Of a DNA stretch of 64,000 bases, positions 43,482-52,242 are shown one piece after another. The stretch lies in the NCBI RefSeq assembly GCF_024347415.1, contig NZ_AP025476.1, forward strand, positions 3,286,001 to 3,350,000. Direction: 5' to 3'. The notes below the pieces were generated by a model. The model did not search any database. It saw only the letters and a list, made by a program, of their open reading frames with translations, and was not told the DNA's origin. Both the position numbers and the translations under genes were made by a program. Position 1 is the stretch's first letter; the number at the start of each line of letters is the position of its first letter. The stretch comes from Vibrio crassostreae (GTDB lineage Bacteria; Pseudomonadota; Gammaproteobacteria; Enterobacterales; Vibrionaceae).

Positions 43482-43530
43482 TGGTACTTCCTATTCATAC
43501 TATGAGAGATGCTTGGAGCGATAAAGGTAA

Positions 43531-43851
43531 TTAACCAGCAATCACAGGAAGTTCAGCACGGTGCCAAGCTTCGAAACCGCCATCTACACTATATACCTCT
43601 TCAAAGCCTTGGTTCACTAAATATTGCGCTGCACCTTGGCTGCTAATACCGTGGTAACACATCACCAAGATAGGTTGTTCGAACTCAACCTCATCCATGA
43701 ACGACACCATCGTATCGTTAGTCAGGTGGTAGGCTGTTTGTGAGTGGGCAACCGCAAAAGACTGCGGGTCACGTATATCGACAAGTCGAGCGTTGCCTTG
43801 TTCAATGAGGGCTTGAGCGCCTTTAACATCGATATGTTTAAACTGGTCCAT
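43531..43851 (-). CDS. glpE: Thiosulfate sulfurtransferase GlpE
   Basis: A 106-residue single-domain rhodanese. The active-site loop is [11 protein letters not shown] (Cys about 65), and [10 protein letters not shown] and [10 protein letters not shown] are the usual flanking motifs. It transfers sulfur from thiosulfate to cyanide or thioredoxin in vitro; the physiological acceptor is not settled. First gene of the glpE-glpG pair. Confidence 0.95.
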   Translation of the reverse strand: MDQFKHIDVKGAQALIEQGNARLVDIRDPQSFAVAHSQTAYHLTNDTMVSFMDEVEFEQPILVMCYHGISSQGAAQYLVNQGFEEVYSVDGGFEAWHRAELPVIAG

Positions 43852-44198
43852 GACTTTCTCTTTTATACTGATTTACTTTGCTGCCATTGTAACCTATCCC
43901 AAGGCTAACATTCACATCCACTTAATAAGGTTATCCACCAGCGATCACTTTTACACCATTTGTGGATAAATCTGTGAATTGCGTGAATAAAGTGCCTTTT
44001 TAAAAATAGATCCACAACATGTAGTAAGGATCCTGATCTAACTGTGGGTTAACTGAAAAATATCCCCACTCGAAAAACCCCGTCAAAGCCTTACTACACC
44101 CTGCTTTTAGACAGCTGACGAATAAACTTCTCACAGAGTTATCCACAAAATCATTTTGCAAATTTCGATCGCAAAAGTTGAGAAATCGATCCAAAATA
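43852..44198. promoter_or_regulatory. glpE upstream region with DnaA boxes
   Basis: About 350 bases without a gene. It holds two perfect DnaA boxes (TGTGGATAA at 43961-43969 and TTATCCACA at 44139-44147), a one-mismatch box (TTATCCACC at 43931-43939) and weaker ones such as TCCACA near 44010. The region also serves as the promoter zone of glpE. Confidence 0.6.
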
Positions 44199-44230
44199 AA
44201 AAGGCCGAGATCTCTCGATCTCGGCCTTTT
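44199..44230 (-). terminator. rpoH terminator
   Basis: AAAAGGCCGAGATC / GATCTCGGCCTTTT stem with a TCTC loop, 50 bases after rpoH. Confidence 0.9.
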
Positions 44231-44279
44231 CAAAATTCAGTTATTTGCTAGCTCTGAAGCTAATAGAAACTAGATGCTA

Positions 44280-45137
44280 TTAGAAGTCGCCAACGGCTTG
44301 CTTCAATTTCTTCATCGCATTCTTTTCTAACTGGCGAACACGCTCTGCAGAAATGCTGTAGGTATCCGCTAAGTCTTGCAGGGTTGCTTTGTTGTCGTCT
44401 AACCAACGTGAGCGAACAATGTGTTGGCTACGCTCGTCTAAGCTTGCTAGTGCGAGTCCTAGGCGATTATTGGTGTGTGACTCCCAGTTAGCCGCTTCTA
44501 CCGTTTCAGCAACGTCTGATGCTTTGTCTTCTAGGTAGTAAACTGGAGCTGTGTAAGCAGAACCGCCGTCGTCATCGTCCATGGGCGCTTCAAACGTCGC
44601 GTCTTGTGCCGCTAAGCGAGATTCCATTTCACGAACTTCAGAAGGCTCAACGCCCAGTTCACGAGCAACTGTCTCAACTTCACCGTTATTAAACCAACCT
44701 AAACGCTTTTTAGACTTACGAAGATTAAAGAACAGTTTACGCTGTGCCTTAGTTGTCGCAATTTTAACGATGCGCCAGTTACGCAGAACGTATTCATGGA
44801 TTTCAGCTTTGATCCAGTGAACTGCGAAAGAAACCAATCGAACACCAACTTCTGGATTGAAGCGCTTAACAGCCTTCATCAAGCCGATGTTACCTTCTTG
44901 GACGAGATCAGCCATTGGCAGCCCGTAGCCAGAGTAGCCTCTTGCGACATGCACCACGAATCGTAGGTGGGAAAGGATCAAGCCTTTCGCAGCATCGATC
45001 TCACCTTTGTAATGTAATCGCTCTGCAAGTCCACGTTCCTCTTCAGGTGTCAGCATTGGGTAGCTGTTCGCTGAGCGGATATAGCTATCTAAACTATCTT
45101 GTGTGACTAAAGCCATTTGATACGCTTGGTTTGCCAT
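44280..45137 (-). CDS. rpoH: RNA polymerase heat-shock sigma factor sigma-32
   Basis: The 285-residue protein from the ATG at 45137 (AGGA seven bases upstream) matches the family length; an in-frame extension to 45191 is unlikely. Region 2 contains [19 protein letters not shown], the sigma32-specific RpoH box is [17 protein letters not shown], and region 4 ends [16 protein letters not shown]. It directs transcription of chaperone and protease genes. It follows ftsX, as in E. coli ftsYEX-rpoH. Thermosensor structure in the mRNA was not modelled. Confidence 0.96.
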   Translation of the reverse strand: MANQAYQMALVTQDSLDSYIRSANSYPMLTPEEERGLAERLHYKGEIDAAKGLILSHLRFVVHVARGYSGYGLPMADLVQEGNIGLMKAVKRFNPEVGVRLVSFAVHWIKAEIHEYVLRNWRIVKIATTKAQRKLFFNLRKSKKRLGWFNNGEVETVARELGVEPSEVREMESRLAAQDATFEAPMDDDDGGSAYTAPVYYLEDKASDVAETVEAANWESHTNNRLGLALASLDERSQHIVRSRWLDDNKATLQDLADTYSISAERVRQLEKNAMKKLKQAVGDF

Positions 45138-45314
45138 TCGGTTCCTCATCAATCTCTGATCTGGAGTAATACATCTATTAAAACCCGACAATCTTGAACC
45201 TAAAATGAACAGGTTTCAAGGAGGGGGAAGTAATTATGCATAATCAATTCGTCTATACAAGGCAAAAACTGGTTAAGAAGTGCCTATTTTTCGTCTAAAT
45301 ATGACTCTATTCAC

Positions 45315-46283
45315 CTAAACTGGTTCAATTTCTTTTAGGTGACGCTGTGCAGAAAGCTTCGCAGCCACACTACCAAGCAGAGTTCCGACGATCAAAAGCA
45401 GTAAAGATTCATCCCAGCTCAGGCCAATTAAGCGGAAGTGGCTGTCATACAACTGAGCCAAGTCATCCACTGCACTGTTCAGTAATACGGTAATTAATGC
45501 CGTCATTACCCAAGCGCTAATCGAACCTAATACGCCAAACCACATCCCAGCATAAAGGTATGGTCGAAGAATGTAGCTGTCGGTCGCACCAATCAGCTTC
45601 ATGGTTTGAATCTCTTCTTTATGCGCCAACACATTAAATCGTAGTGTATTGCCGATAATCAGAAATACCGCGCCCAACATCAATACCGTTAAGGTAATCA
45701 CGATGACAGCCGCGAGTGCTTTGATCGCATCTAATCGAGCTAACCAATCTTCGTCTAGACGAACATCGGTTACTAATTCTTGTTGTTTAACTGTGCCTGC
45801 CAGTTCTTTAATTAAGGTATCGCTGTGTACGCTTGGCGTAATCACCAGCACACCTGGCAGTGAATAATCATCTAGGATAGTTAGGGCGTCTTCAAAACCA
45901 GAATACTGGCTGAGGTCTGCAAGCCCTTGCTGCGGAGATATGTACTCCACCAGCTCAACTTGATCCCAACTTTCGATTTCATCCTTGAGCACCATTACTC
46001 GTGGCTCAGGAATACCATCCTCTACATAAGCACTTATTTGTGACGGGCTAGTGACATCTTGCGCTACTTCACCCACATTTTTACCCAACAGGTACAAACA
46101 AGCTGGCATCGCCAACGCCATAGAGATCACCGCAAGGGTCAGCAAGTTGCCTAACGGGCGCTGCCACATTTGCGAGAACGATGACTTGGCTTGTTTCCAG
46201 TGAACAACAAAGAAGCCGTCGCTTGAAGCGCGGTTTGCTGCTCGATTAGATTGAGGTTTTTTGATGCGCTTATTCGCGGCCAT
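45315..46283 (-). CDS. ftsX: Cell division protein FtsX
   Basis: Permease-like partner of FtsE. The 322-residue protein has a cytoplasmic N terminus, one membrane helix (about 45-65), a large periplasmic domain (about 70-165) and three C-terminal helices. It activates periplasmic amidases through EnvC at the division site. The ATG at 46283 overlaps the end of ftsE and has GAGTGAGG upstream; an upstream TTG at 46298 is less likely. Confidence 0.95.
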   Translation of the reverse strand: MAANKRIKKPQSNRAANRASSDGFFVVHWKQAKSSFSQMWQRPLGNLLTLAVISMALAMPACLYLLGKNVGEVAQDVTSPSQISAYVEDGIPEPRVMVLKDEIESWDQVELVEYISPQQGLADLSQYSGFEDALTILDDYSLPGVLVITPSVHSDTLIKELAGTVKQQELVTDVRLDEDWLARLDAIKALAAVIVITLTVLMLGAVFLIIGNTLRFNVLAHKEEIQTMKLIGATDSYILRPYLYAGMWFGVLGSISAWVMTALITVLLNSAVDDLAQLYDSHFRLIGLSWDESLLLLIVGTLLGSVAAKLSAQRHLKEIEPV

Positions 46284-46947
46284 AGTCTTCAACCTCACTC
46301 AAAAATCCTTGGTTTAATTCAAGATGGCGGTACTGAGGGCGAGTGTTCACTAACCCGATATCGTGCGTCGCTAGGATGATCGTCACACCTGCGCGGTTGA
46401 ACTCTTCAAATAATCGCAACACACGGTTAGATAATTCAGGGTCTAGGTTACCCGTCGGCTCATCCGCAAGCAGTAGGGTTGGACGGTTCACCACAGCCCG
46501 AGCAATGCCCACACGTTGCTGTTCACCACCAGAAAGCTGGCTTGGCAAACAACGGGCTTTATCTAATAGGCCTGTCTTATCCAACGCAGCACTGACTCGG
46601 CGTTTTATTTCGTTTTCAGAAATAGATTCAATACGCATAGGCAGAGCGACGTTATCGAAAATCGAACGGTCCATCAGCAGGCGATGGTCTTGAAAAACAA
46701 TCCCAATATTACGGCGTAAGAAAGGGATGTCTTTGGCTGGGATACGAGTGATATCGTGATCGTTGAACCAGACACGTCCATCGGTTGGACGCTCTATCGC
46801 GCAGATCAACTTCAGCAAGGTACTTTTACCAGCCCCAGAGTGCCCACCCAAAAAAGCCATCTCTCCACGTTTCAGGTGAAAGTCCACTTTTTGGAGCGCT
46901 TGTCTTCCACCTCGGTAGGCTTTACTCACTTGCTGAAATTTGATCAC
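46270..46947 (-). CDS. ftsE: Cell division ATP-binding protein FtsE
   Basis: ABC-type ATPase of the FtsEX complex. The 225-residue protein has Walker [10 protein letters not shown] (about 35-43), signature LSGGEQQR (about 138-145) and Walker [13 protein letters not shown] (about 158-169). It starts with GTG at 46947 behind AAGAGGA. It overlaps ftsX by 14 bases and follows ftsY by 78. Confidence 0.96.
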   Translation of the reverse strand: MIKFQQVSKAYRGGRQALQKVDFHLKRGEMAFLGGHSGAGKSTLLKLICAIERPTDGRVWFNDHDITRIPAKDIPFLRRNIGIVFQDHRLLMDRSIFDNVALPMRIESISENEIKRRVSAALDKTGLLDKARCLPSQLSGGEQQRVGIARAVVNRPTLLLADEPTGNLDPELSNRVLRLFEEFNRAGVTIILATHDIGLVNTRPQYRHLELNQGFLSEVEDYGRE

Positions 46948-47025
46948 CGAAAATTCCTCTTACGATCACTAATATCAAATTTAAAAACGGTAGCAGATTA
47001 AGGATAAACCACTTTGCTACTCGCG

Positions 47026-48282
47026 TTACTCTTCGCGGCTAAATAGTGCTTCAATGAAGTCTTTAGATTCAAATGGGCGCAGGTCATCAATACCTTCACC
47101 CACACCAATGTAGCGGATTGGAATCTGGAACTGGTCAGCAATTGAGAAAATTACGCCACCTTTCGCCGTACCATCTAACTTAGTCAGTGTAATACCGGTT
47201 ACTGGAGCCACTTCACTGAATAGTTTCGCTTGGCTGATAGCATTCTGCCCCGTACCGGCATCGAGCGTTAGCATGATTTCGTGTGGTGCAGAGTCATCAA
47301 TCTTCTTCATTACACGAACAATCTTACGCAGCTCTTCCATCAAGTTGCTCTTGTTCTGCAAACGACCCGCTGTATCGGCAATCACAACATCAACGCCACG
47401 TGCTTTCGCTGCTTCAATCGCATCGTAGATAACAGACGCACTGTCCGCACCTGTGTGCTGAGCGATAACCGGCACATCATTACGCTGACCCCAAACCTGA
47501 AGCTGTTCAACGGCTGCAGCACGGAAGGTATCACCCGCCGCTAGCATCACTTTCTTGCCTTCATTTTGGAATTGTTTTGCCAGTTTACCGATCGTGGTTG
47601 TCTTACCTACACCGTTCACACCAACCATTAAGATAACGTAAGGTGTTTTAGTGGTATCAACAACCAGTGGCTGTTCTACTTGGCTTAAGATGTCTGCCAT
47701 CTCTTCTTTGAGCAGACCATAAAGCGCTTCACCGTCTTTTAGGTCATTGCGAGATGCTTTTTCTGTCAGGTTTTCAATGATCTTAACCGTGGTATTCATA
47801 CCCACATCAGCGATCAGAAGTTGCTCTTCTAGCTCTTCAAACAGATCTTCATCGATTTGCTTGCCTTTGAACAGACCGAAGAAACCGGCGCCGATGTTTG
47901 CTTTAGTGCGGCTTAGGCTGCGCTTAAGGCGAGCAAAGAAGCTTTCTGTTGGCTTCTCTTGTACTTCTTCAACCTTAGCTTGAGGAACAACCACTTCTTC
48001 CTGTTCTGCTTCTGCTTCTGCTTCTGCTTCTGCTTCTGCTTCTGCTTCTGCTTCTGCTGCGACAGGTTGCTGTTCTTGTTGAGTTTCTTCAAGCGCTTGC
48101 TCAGATGCAGTTGGCTTAGCGACTTCAGCTTCAGGCGCGACCTGTTCAGCCTCAACTTGTGATTCAACTTCAGTTTGATCTTCAACGCTTTCTACGTTCG
48201 CTTCATTCTGAGTTTTTGGGCTTTGTTCTTCTTCACCAAAACCAAGCCACGATAATAATCCGCGCTTCTTTTTTTCCGTCAT
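47026..48282 (-). CDS. ftsY: Signal recognition particle receptor FtsY
   Basis: The 418-residue protein has an acidic N-terminal A domain (about 1-115), then the NG GTPase domain with GVNGVGKTTTIGKLA (about 222-236), DTAGR (about 306-310) and TKLDGTAKGG. It docks ribosome-SRP complexes at the inner membrane. The A domain contains a run of about nine Glu-Ala repeats encoded by a 6-bp DNA repeat (48004-48057). First gene of ftsY-ftsE-ftsX; divergent from rsmD. Confidence 0.96.
   Translation of the reverse strand: MTEKKKRGLLSWLGFGEEEQSPKTQNEANVESVEDQTEVESQVEAEQVAPEAEVAKPTASEQALEETQQEQQPVAAEAEAEAEAEAEAEAEAEQEEVVVPQAKVEEVQEKPTESFFARLKRSLSRTKANIGAGFFGLFKGKQIDEDLFEELEEQLLIADVGMNTTVKIIENLTEKASRNDLKDGEALYGLLKEEMADILSQVEQPLVVDTTKTPYVILMVGVNGVGKTTTIGKLAKQFQNEGKKVMLAAGDTFRAAAVEQLQVWGQRNDVPVIAQHTGADSASVIYDAIEAAKARGVDVVIADTAGRLQNKSNLMEELRKIVRVMKKIDDSAPHEIMLTLDAGTGQNAISQAKLFSEVAPVTGITLTKLDGTAKGGVIFSIADQFQIPIRYIGVGEGIDDLRPFESKDFIEALFSREE
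48004..48057 (-). repeat. 6-bp tandem repeat in ftsY
   Basis: About nine copies of GAAGCA (TTCTGC on the plus strand) encode an (Glu-Ala)n tract in the A domain of FtsY. Copy-number changes keep the reading frame. Confidence 0.9.
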
Positions 48283-48512
48283 CAGAGGAGTTTCCTAGAT
48301 CTACTAATTAGCTGTATTGACTTAATACACGTCGACTCTTTGCTATTGTTATACAATACAAGCTTGTACAAACGAATAGTAAAGAAAAATGACAAAGCAG
48401 TGATAAGTTTGCTTTTAGCTTGATACACTTTGTCATTGCAAATTTATTTAATACACGAACCCACTTAAATTGGGCTCGGTATAGTATCACTTTATTAGCG
48501 GTCAAAAAATCT

Positions 48513-49115
48513 ATGGTAAGACGTCGCCAGCAAAACACATCACAAAAAAAGCCATCCGGAGGCTTTGTTCGAATTATTAGTGGCTCATGGAGAGGTAGAA
48601 AACTGCCCGTCCATGATTTAGAAGGATTACGCCCAACCATTGACCGAGTAAAAGAGACACTCTTTAACTGGGTGGCTCAAGATATCCCACATTCAACTTG
48701 CTTGGATGTATTTGCCGGTTCTGGCGGTTTAGGTTTTGAAGCAGCTTCTCGCCAAGCAAAAATGGTGACGCTGCTCGAAATGAACCAAAAGGCTGCTAAA
48801 CAACTTTCTGATAACGCGAAAGAGCTCAAAGCAGACAACATCAATGTTGTAAATACTGACGCTATCTCTTTCCTTAAGAAGCCAGGCACCCCTTACGATA
48901 TGGTTTTCCTTGATCCACCATTTCGTAAAGGCTTATTGGCAGAAACAGTACAACTGCTTGAGAGTAACGGTTGGCTTGCAGACGATGCCATCATTTACGT
49001 CGAGACAGAGAAAGAGCTGAAACTCGAAGCTATGCCAGAGAACTGGGAATTGCATCGCGATAAGACTACCGGACAGTCAAGTTACCGACTGTTCAATCGA
49101 ATCACTGAAGAATAG
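48513..49115 (+). CDS. rsmD: 16S rRNA (guanine(966)-N(2))-methyltransferase
   Basis: RsmD methylates G966 of 16S rRNA in the 30S subunit. From the ATG at 48513 the protein is 200 residues, matching E. coli; the longer frame from 48420 covers the promoter. The motifs are IISGSWRGRKLPV, SAM-binding LDVFAGSGGLGFEAASR (about 65-81) and the catalytic FLDPPF (about 135-140). It is divergent from ftsY and followed after 10 bases by the DUF1145 gene. Confidence 0.95.
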   Translation: MVRRRQQNTSQKKPSGGFVRIISGSWRGRKLPVHDLEGLRPTIDRVKETLFNWVAQDIPHSTCLDVFAGSGGLGFEAASRQAKMVTLLEMNQKAAKQLSDNAKELKADNINVVNTDAISFLKKPGTPYDMVFLDPPFRKGLLAETVQLLESNGWLADDAIIYVETEKELKLEAMPENWELHRDKTTGQSSYRLFNRITEE

Positions 49116-49125
49116 GAGTTATTGA

Positions 49126-49392
49126 ATGAAGTTCTTGCTTCCACTAGCAAAAGCAGCCATCGCCTTTGTTTGGTTTATCTTAATCGTAAATATTTTCTAC
49201 CCGTTCCCGGGTAATGCGGCGATTGCGCTTTATATCATGACAGCGTTCTTGTTCTTCATGCACGGCCTGCAGATGCTGATTTTTATCGGTGCTTTCGGCG
49301 ACAAGATCGAAATGTCACGTTGGGAGAAGTGGTCAATATTGATTTTCGGTGTCTTTGCCCTACTCGATATCCGACGCAAGCACATGATGTAA
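49126..49392 (+). CDS. DUF1145 family membrane protein (YhhL-like)
   Basis: An 88-residue protein with about three hydrophobic helices (5-22, 28-50 and 63-80) and a conserved YPFPGNAAIALY segment. Its function is unknown. It sits directly behind rsmD, as yhhL does in E. coli, so the two are cotranscribed. GGAGTTATTG precedes the ATG. Confidence 0.85.
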   Translation: MKFLLPLAKAAIAFVWFILIVNIFYPFPGNAAIALYIMTAFLFFMHGLQMLIFIGAFGDKIEMSRWEKWSILIFGVFALLDIRRKHMM

Positions 49393-49457
49393 TCAAGCTT
49401 AAGCTCAGATATAAAACGCTTAGCTACAGAAAACATCATGACAGAAACAGTAGAGAC

Positions 49458-49488
49458 AAAAACGCCGCTCATTTGAGCGGCGTTTTTT
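49458..49488 (+). terminator. Bidirectional terminator after the DUF1145 gene
   Basis: AAAAACGCCGCTC / GAGCGGCGTTTTT stem with an ATTT loop, between convergent genes. Confidence 0.92.
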
Positions 49489-49509
49489 TATTCAGCGATG
49501 ATACTGATG

Positions 49510-50094
49510 TTAACCCATGTAGCCTTTCACACCATCTAGGAACATTTGCGTCGACAGCATAACCAGCAACAAGCCCATCAAGCGTTCGATGGCTTTAAGG
49601 CCTCTCTCACCCAACACTCGCAGGAAGAAGCCATTAAACATCAGAATGAAGAAGGTAGCGCCCCAAGCCAACATCACCGCGGCTGAAAGCTCTAACATGT
49701 TGTCAGGGTGCTGTGTCGACAACAGAATTAATGCCGCAATCACTGAAGGGCCAGCAATCATTGGGATCGCCATCGGCACAATAAACGGTTCTTCACCCGC
49801 CGCGAGGCCAGTAATACTACCCGCACTTGGGAAAATCATCTTAATCGCGATGATGAACAGAATAATACCGCCAGAGATACTCAAGGTTTCAGGCTGCACA
49901 TGCAGGAAGTTCATAATGCTTTGACCAGCAAACAAGAACAACAGCAGGATAATCAGCGCAAACATCAGTTCACGAACAAGAACAATACGACGACGCTTCG
50001 GATCAATATGCTTAAGGATAGAGAGCACGATTGGCAGGTTGCCAAGCGGATCCATAATAAGAAACAGCATGGTTGCTGCAGATAAAATTTCCAT
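49510..50094 (-). CDS. MarC/YhgN-family membrane protein
   Basis: A 194-residue protein with six predicted membrane helices. It has the family signature FLIMDPLGNLPI near the N terminus and AIPMIAGPSVIAALILL in the middle. It is closest in pattern to E. coli YhgN. Despite the old MarC name, no drug-resistance role is established and the transported substrate is unknown. Confidence 0.9.
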   Translation of the reverse strand: MEILSAATMLFLIMDPLGNLPIVLSILKHIDPKRRRIVLVRELMFALIILLLFLFAGQSIMNFLHVQPETLSISGGIILFIIAIKMIFPSAGSITGLAAGEEPFIVPMAIPMIAGPSVIAALILLSTQHPDNMLELSAAVMLAWGATFFILMFNGFFLRVLGERGLKAIERLMGLLLVMLSTQMFLDGVKGYMG

Positions 50095-50235
50095 AAGTTT
50101 GTCTCGAAAAGCGTAAGTGCGCGGAGTATAGCAGCCTCAACATTGATTTTCGAACGCAGTAATAAAAGGATTAACTTATGTAATTAGAAGATGGTTTTTC
50201 GAGAGCAACTAGAAAGGTAGAAAGGCACAAAGGAG

Positions 50236-50283
50236 AAAAGTAAAAAGTAAAAAGTAAAAAGTAAAAAGTAAAAAGTAAAAAGT
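50236..50283. repeat. 7-bp tandem repeat (AAAAAGT)n
   Basis: Six perfect copies of AAAAAGT plus a partial copy, in the intergenic region upstream of the MarC/YhgN gene and downstream of the YecH gene. The rest of 50095-50368 shows no gene. Confidence 0.92.
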
Positions 50284-50368
50284 TAATTTAAAGAGTGGAA
50301 CCGAAAACATAGCATCCACTCTTCTTATATATAAAAGCCAAAAGGCTCTGAAACCAAGTCACTGGGAA

Positions 50369-50605
50369 TTAGTGGTTACACACACGTTCGCGATTAGTGC
50401 AAAGCTTGTCATCAATAACTACGACCTTTTCCATCTTCAGGAAAAACTTCAGCAATCCATCTAAATCCAGGCCGTTCAGCTTACAGGTATGGAAACGAGC
50501 TTCTGCGCCATAAGTTTGAGCAAGCTCTTGCGTCAACTCTTCACGAGTCAGTGGCTTTTCACTCAGTAGGTTTAAAACGTTGTGTGCATGAATTTCGGTA
50601 GTCAT
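50369..50605 (-). CDS. YecH-family putative metal-binding protein (DUF2492)
   Basis: A 78-residue protein with the conserved layout MTTEIHAHNVLNLL, RFHTCKLNGLDLDGLLKFFLK and Cys/His residues at both ends (HAH, HTC, LCTNRERVCNH). The family is proposed to bind metal; its function is unproven. It is an isolated gene on the minus strand. Confidence 0.85.
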   Translation of the reverse strand: MTTEIHAHNVLNLLSEKPLTREELTQELAQTYGAEARFHTCKLNGLDLDGLLKFFLKMEKVVVIDDKLCTNRERVCNH

Positions 50606-50695
50606 AACTCTATCTCATGTTTAATGAAGTAGACGTAGATTACCTACTTTCATCTTAGCTGCCTTGATGTAGCTCAGAGTTAAGCTAGCTCTACC

Positions 50696-51316
50696 CTAAA
50701 TGGTAAGGGAAGCAACAATGAGAGCATGAGCCAGAAAGTAACTGCCCGTCACCCAAAAGTAGGCACCCTTAATGGGGCTACGATAGAAGTTTAGCGCGTA
50801 TGCTAATGCAGAAAGCAGCAACACGGCACAACCAGCAAAACCCACCGCATGCGACAGTTGAGGATCAAGCAACCAGAGCTCACCAGAAGCCCATGCAAGC
50901 TGAATAAGCACGATACCCATGATAACCACAGGAAAGACGAGTTTGTCTAAGCGAGGCAGAAGTAAGAAGAAAGCAACGACACAAGCCGCTAACAGGAGTG
51001 CGAACAACCACCAGACCATTTCTCCTGATAGCTGTAACCAAAATGCTTTGCTGTAACAGAGCTGAGCCAGCAAGAAGCAAACAAAATGCAGAGGACGTTT
51101 TTGAGTCACAGTATGCAAGACATCTGCGATCGCAGAAACCGCCAACCCAGCAACGACCCAATAGGTAAAATCAGCAACGACAGATTGAGTTAAAGCAATG
51201 GTCGCTAATAATACAAAGGTAAAAACCTTATACGATAAGGCCTGACCGATATGTCCATGCTTCGTTCCTGCTATTGCTCCGATACCAGACAAGGAAACCG
51301 CCAACCAACTCCACAT
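50696..51316 (-). CDS. YhhN-family lysoplasmalogenase-like membrane protein
   Basis: A 206-residue protein with seven or eight predicted helices and the YhhN pattern YKVFTFVLLATIA, ISAIADVLH and FYRSPIKGAYFWVTGSYFLAHALI. Members of the family (TMEM86 in animals) cleave the vinyl ether of lysoplasmalogens; whether bacterial members do so with the lipids present here is not known. E. coli has the same family near rsmD and DUF2500 genes, as here. Confidence 0.85.
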   Translation of the reverse strand: MWSWLAVSLSGIGAIAGTKHGHIGQALSYKVFTFVLLATIALTQSVVADFTYWVVAGLAVSAIADVLHTVTQKRPLHFVCFLLAQLCYSKAFWLQLSGEMVWWLFALLLAACVVAFFLLLPRLDKLVFPVVIMGIVLIQLAWASGELWLLDPQLSHAVGFAGCAVLLLSALAYALNFYRSPIKGAYFWVTGSYFLAHALIVASLTI

Positions 51317-52033
51317 ACCATTTGCCCTATTGCTTTAAATCGTCGCCAGTCTAGGCACACGAGTGTTGATGTAAAGCCTCAGCCCCTCAAAATTGGATCT
51401 TGATTACGCTTCCACTAAAAAGAGTCTCTTTAGATTGAAGTCGTAACAATTACCACAGTGACAATGACTATTCGTTTAAAACTAGAGCGAATCATCATAA
51501 AACCTATTCAAACTGACATTAGAGCCGCCATACTTGAATTTTGGTCAATTCTAACCTATTGGTTCCATAAAAACCGGCCAAATCCCGGCAAAAACCACAC
51601 TTAAAAAATTAAAATAAATACATTTAAAACAAACAATAACAATAACTTAAAAAACAAACTCAAGCTTAATAGGAAAATAAAAACTCCGACCAACCCTAGA
51701 CTTGTAAAGTAGCCAGTTTTCTTTTTTAGAGCCCAGTTTTGTCAGGTTATTTCAAGCCCCCGGTAAAAATCGCCACAAAAACCAAGTCGAAAACTTAAAA
51801 AATCAACCAAAACAAACCTAACCACCGCCAACCCTCATTAATACAGTTTAACAACCTTTAACAATATAAATTACACAAAACAACCATTATAAAACAATAG
51901 GTTAAATTAAATTAGAACAAACATAAATCACAACGAACAAAATAAGAGCACACCATAAAACACAGTTAAATACACTCAAACAAGCAAAAAACTCATAGTT
52001 TTCTACTACTTTTAAAGCTTTCGAAAGTAATTC
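51317..52033. other. Long G-poor intergenic region
   Basis: About 720 bases without a gene. From about 51570 to 52000 the plus strand is dominated by A and C with very few G, e.g. runs such as AAACAAACAATAACAATAAC. Two related segments, CCGGCCAAATCCCGGCAAAAA (51574 on) and CCCCCGGTAAAAATCGCCAC (51758 on), stand out. No ORF or stable hairpin is obvious. Confidence 0.6.
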
Positions 52034-52063
52034 TTGATCTAAAGCCATAAGTAGTGCTATTCT
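52034..52063 (+). promoter_or_regulatory. Candidate promoter of the 26-codon gene
   Basis: TTGATC (52034-52039), 18 bases and TATTCT (52058-52063), about 40 bases before the small gene. Fair match only. Confidence 0.4.
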
Positions 52064-52104
52064 TTAAAACATAGCGAGAGACAACCAAATTTAGGAGTAG
52101 TGTT

Positions 52105-52185
52105 ATGATTTCATCTTCGCAAAGACAAGGACTTGTAATGATCGCGGTAGTTGTAGGTCTAATGACACTACCGATGATGTACTAA
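52105..52185 (+). CDS. Small hydrophobic protein of 26 residues
   Basis: The ATG at 52105 is preceded at good distance by TTAGGAG. The frame encodes MISSSQRQGLVMIAVVVGLM and then TLPMMY before TAA, i.e. a short polar N terminus and one membrane-length hydrophobic segment (about 9-25). A strong terminator follows 14 bases later, so this is a complete transcription unit. It resembles the general plan of small enterobacterial membrane proteins such as YnhF, but I cannot assign it to a family by sequence. Confidence 0.75.
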   Translation: MISSSQRQGLVMIAVVVGLMTLPMMY

Positions 52186-52198
52186 GCAAGTTACAGAT

Positions 52199-52231
52199 AA
52201 AAAAAGGGACGCCATGAGCGTCCCTTTTTTT
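52199..52231 (+). terminator. Bidirectional terminator after the small gene
   Basis: AAAAAAAGGGACGC / GCGTCCCTTTTTTT stem with a CATGA loop, serving the small gene and the convergent DUF4145 gene. Confidence 0.92.
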
Positions 52232-52242
52232 GTTCAATTTTT

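Noticed and set aside
45138-45191. An 18-codon extension of RpoH
   Set aside because: The ATG at 45137 has a good AGGA site and gives the normal sigma-32 length.
47913-48185. A 90-codon Lys/Gln-rich minus-strand ORF
   Set aside because: It is the ftsY coding repeat read in another frame.
48420-48512. A 31-codon N-terminal extension of RsmD
   Set aside because: The extension is hydrophobic and not conserved in the family; the 200-residue form from 48513 matches known length.
50236-50283. Short regular repeats considered as a CRISPR array
   Set aside because: The unit is 7 bases with no spacers and no cas genes nearby.
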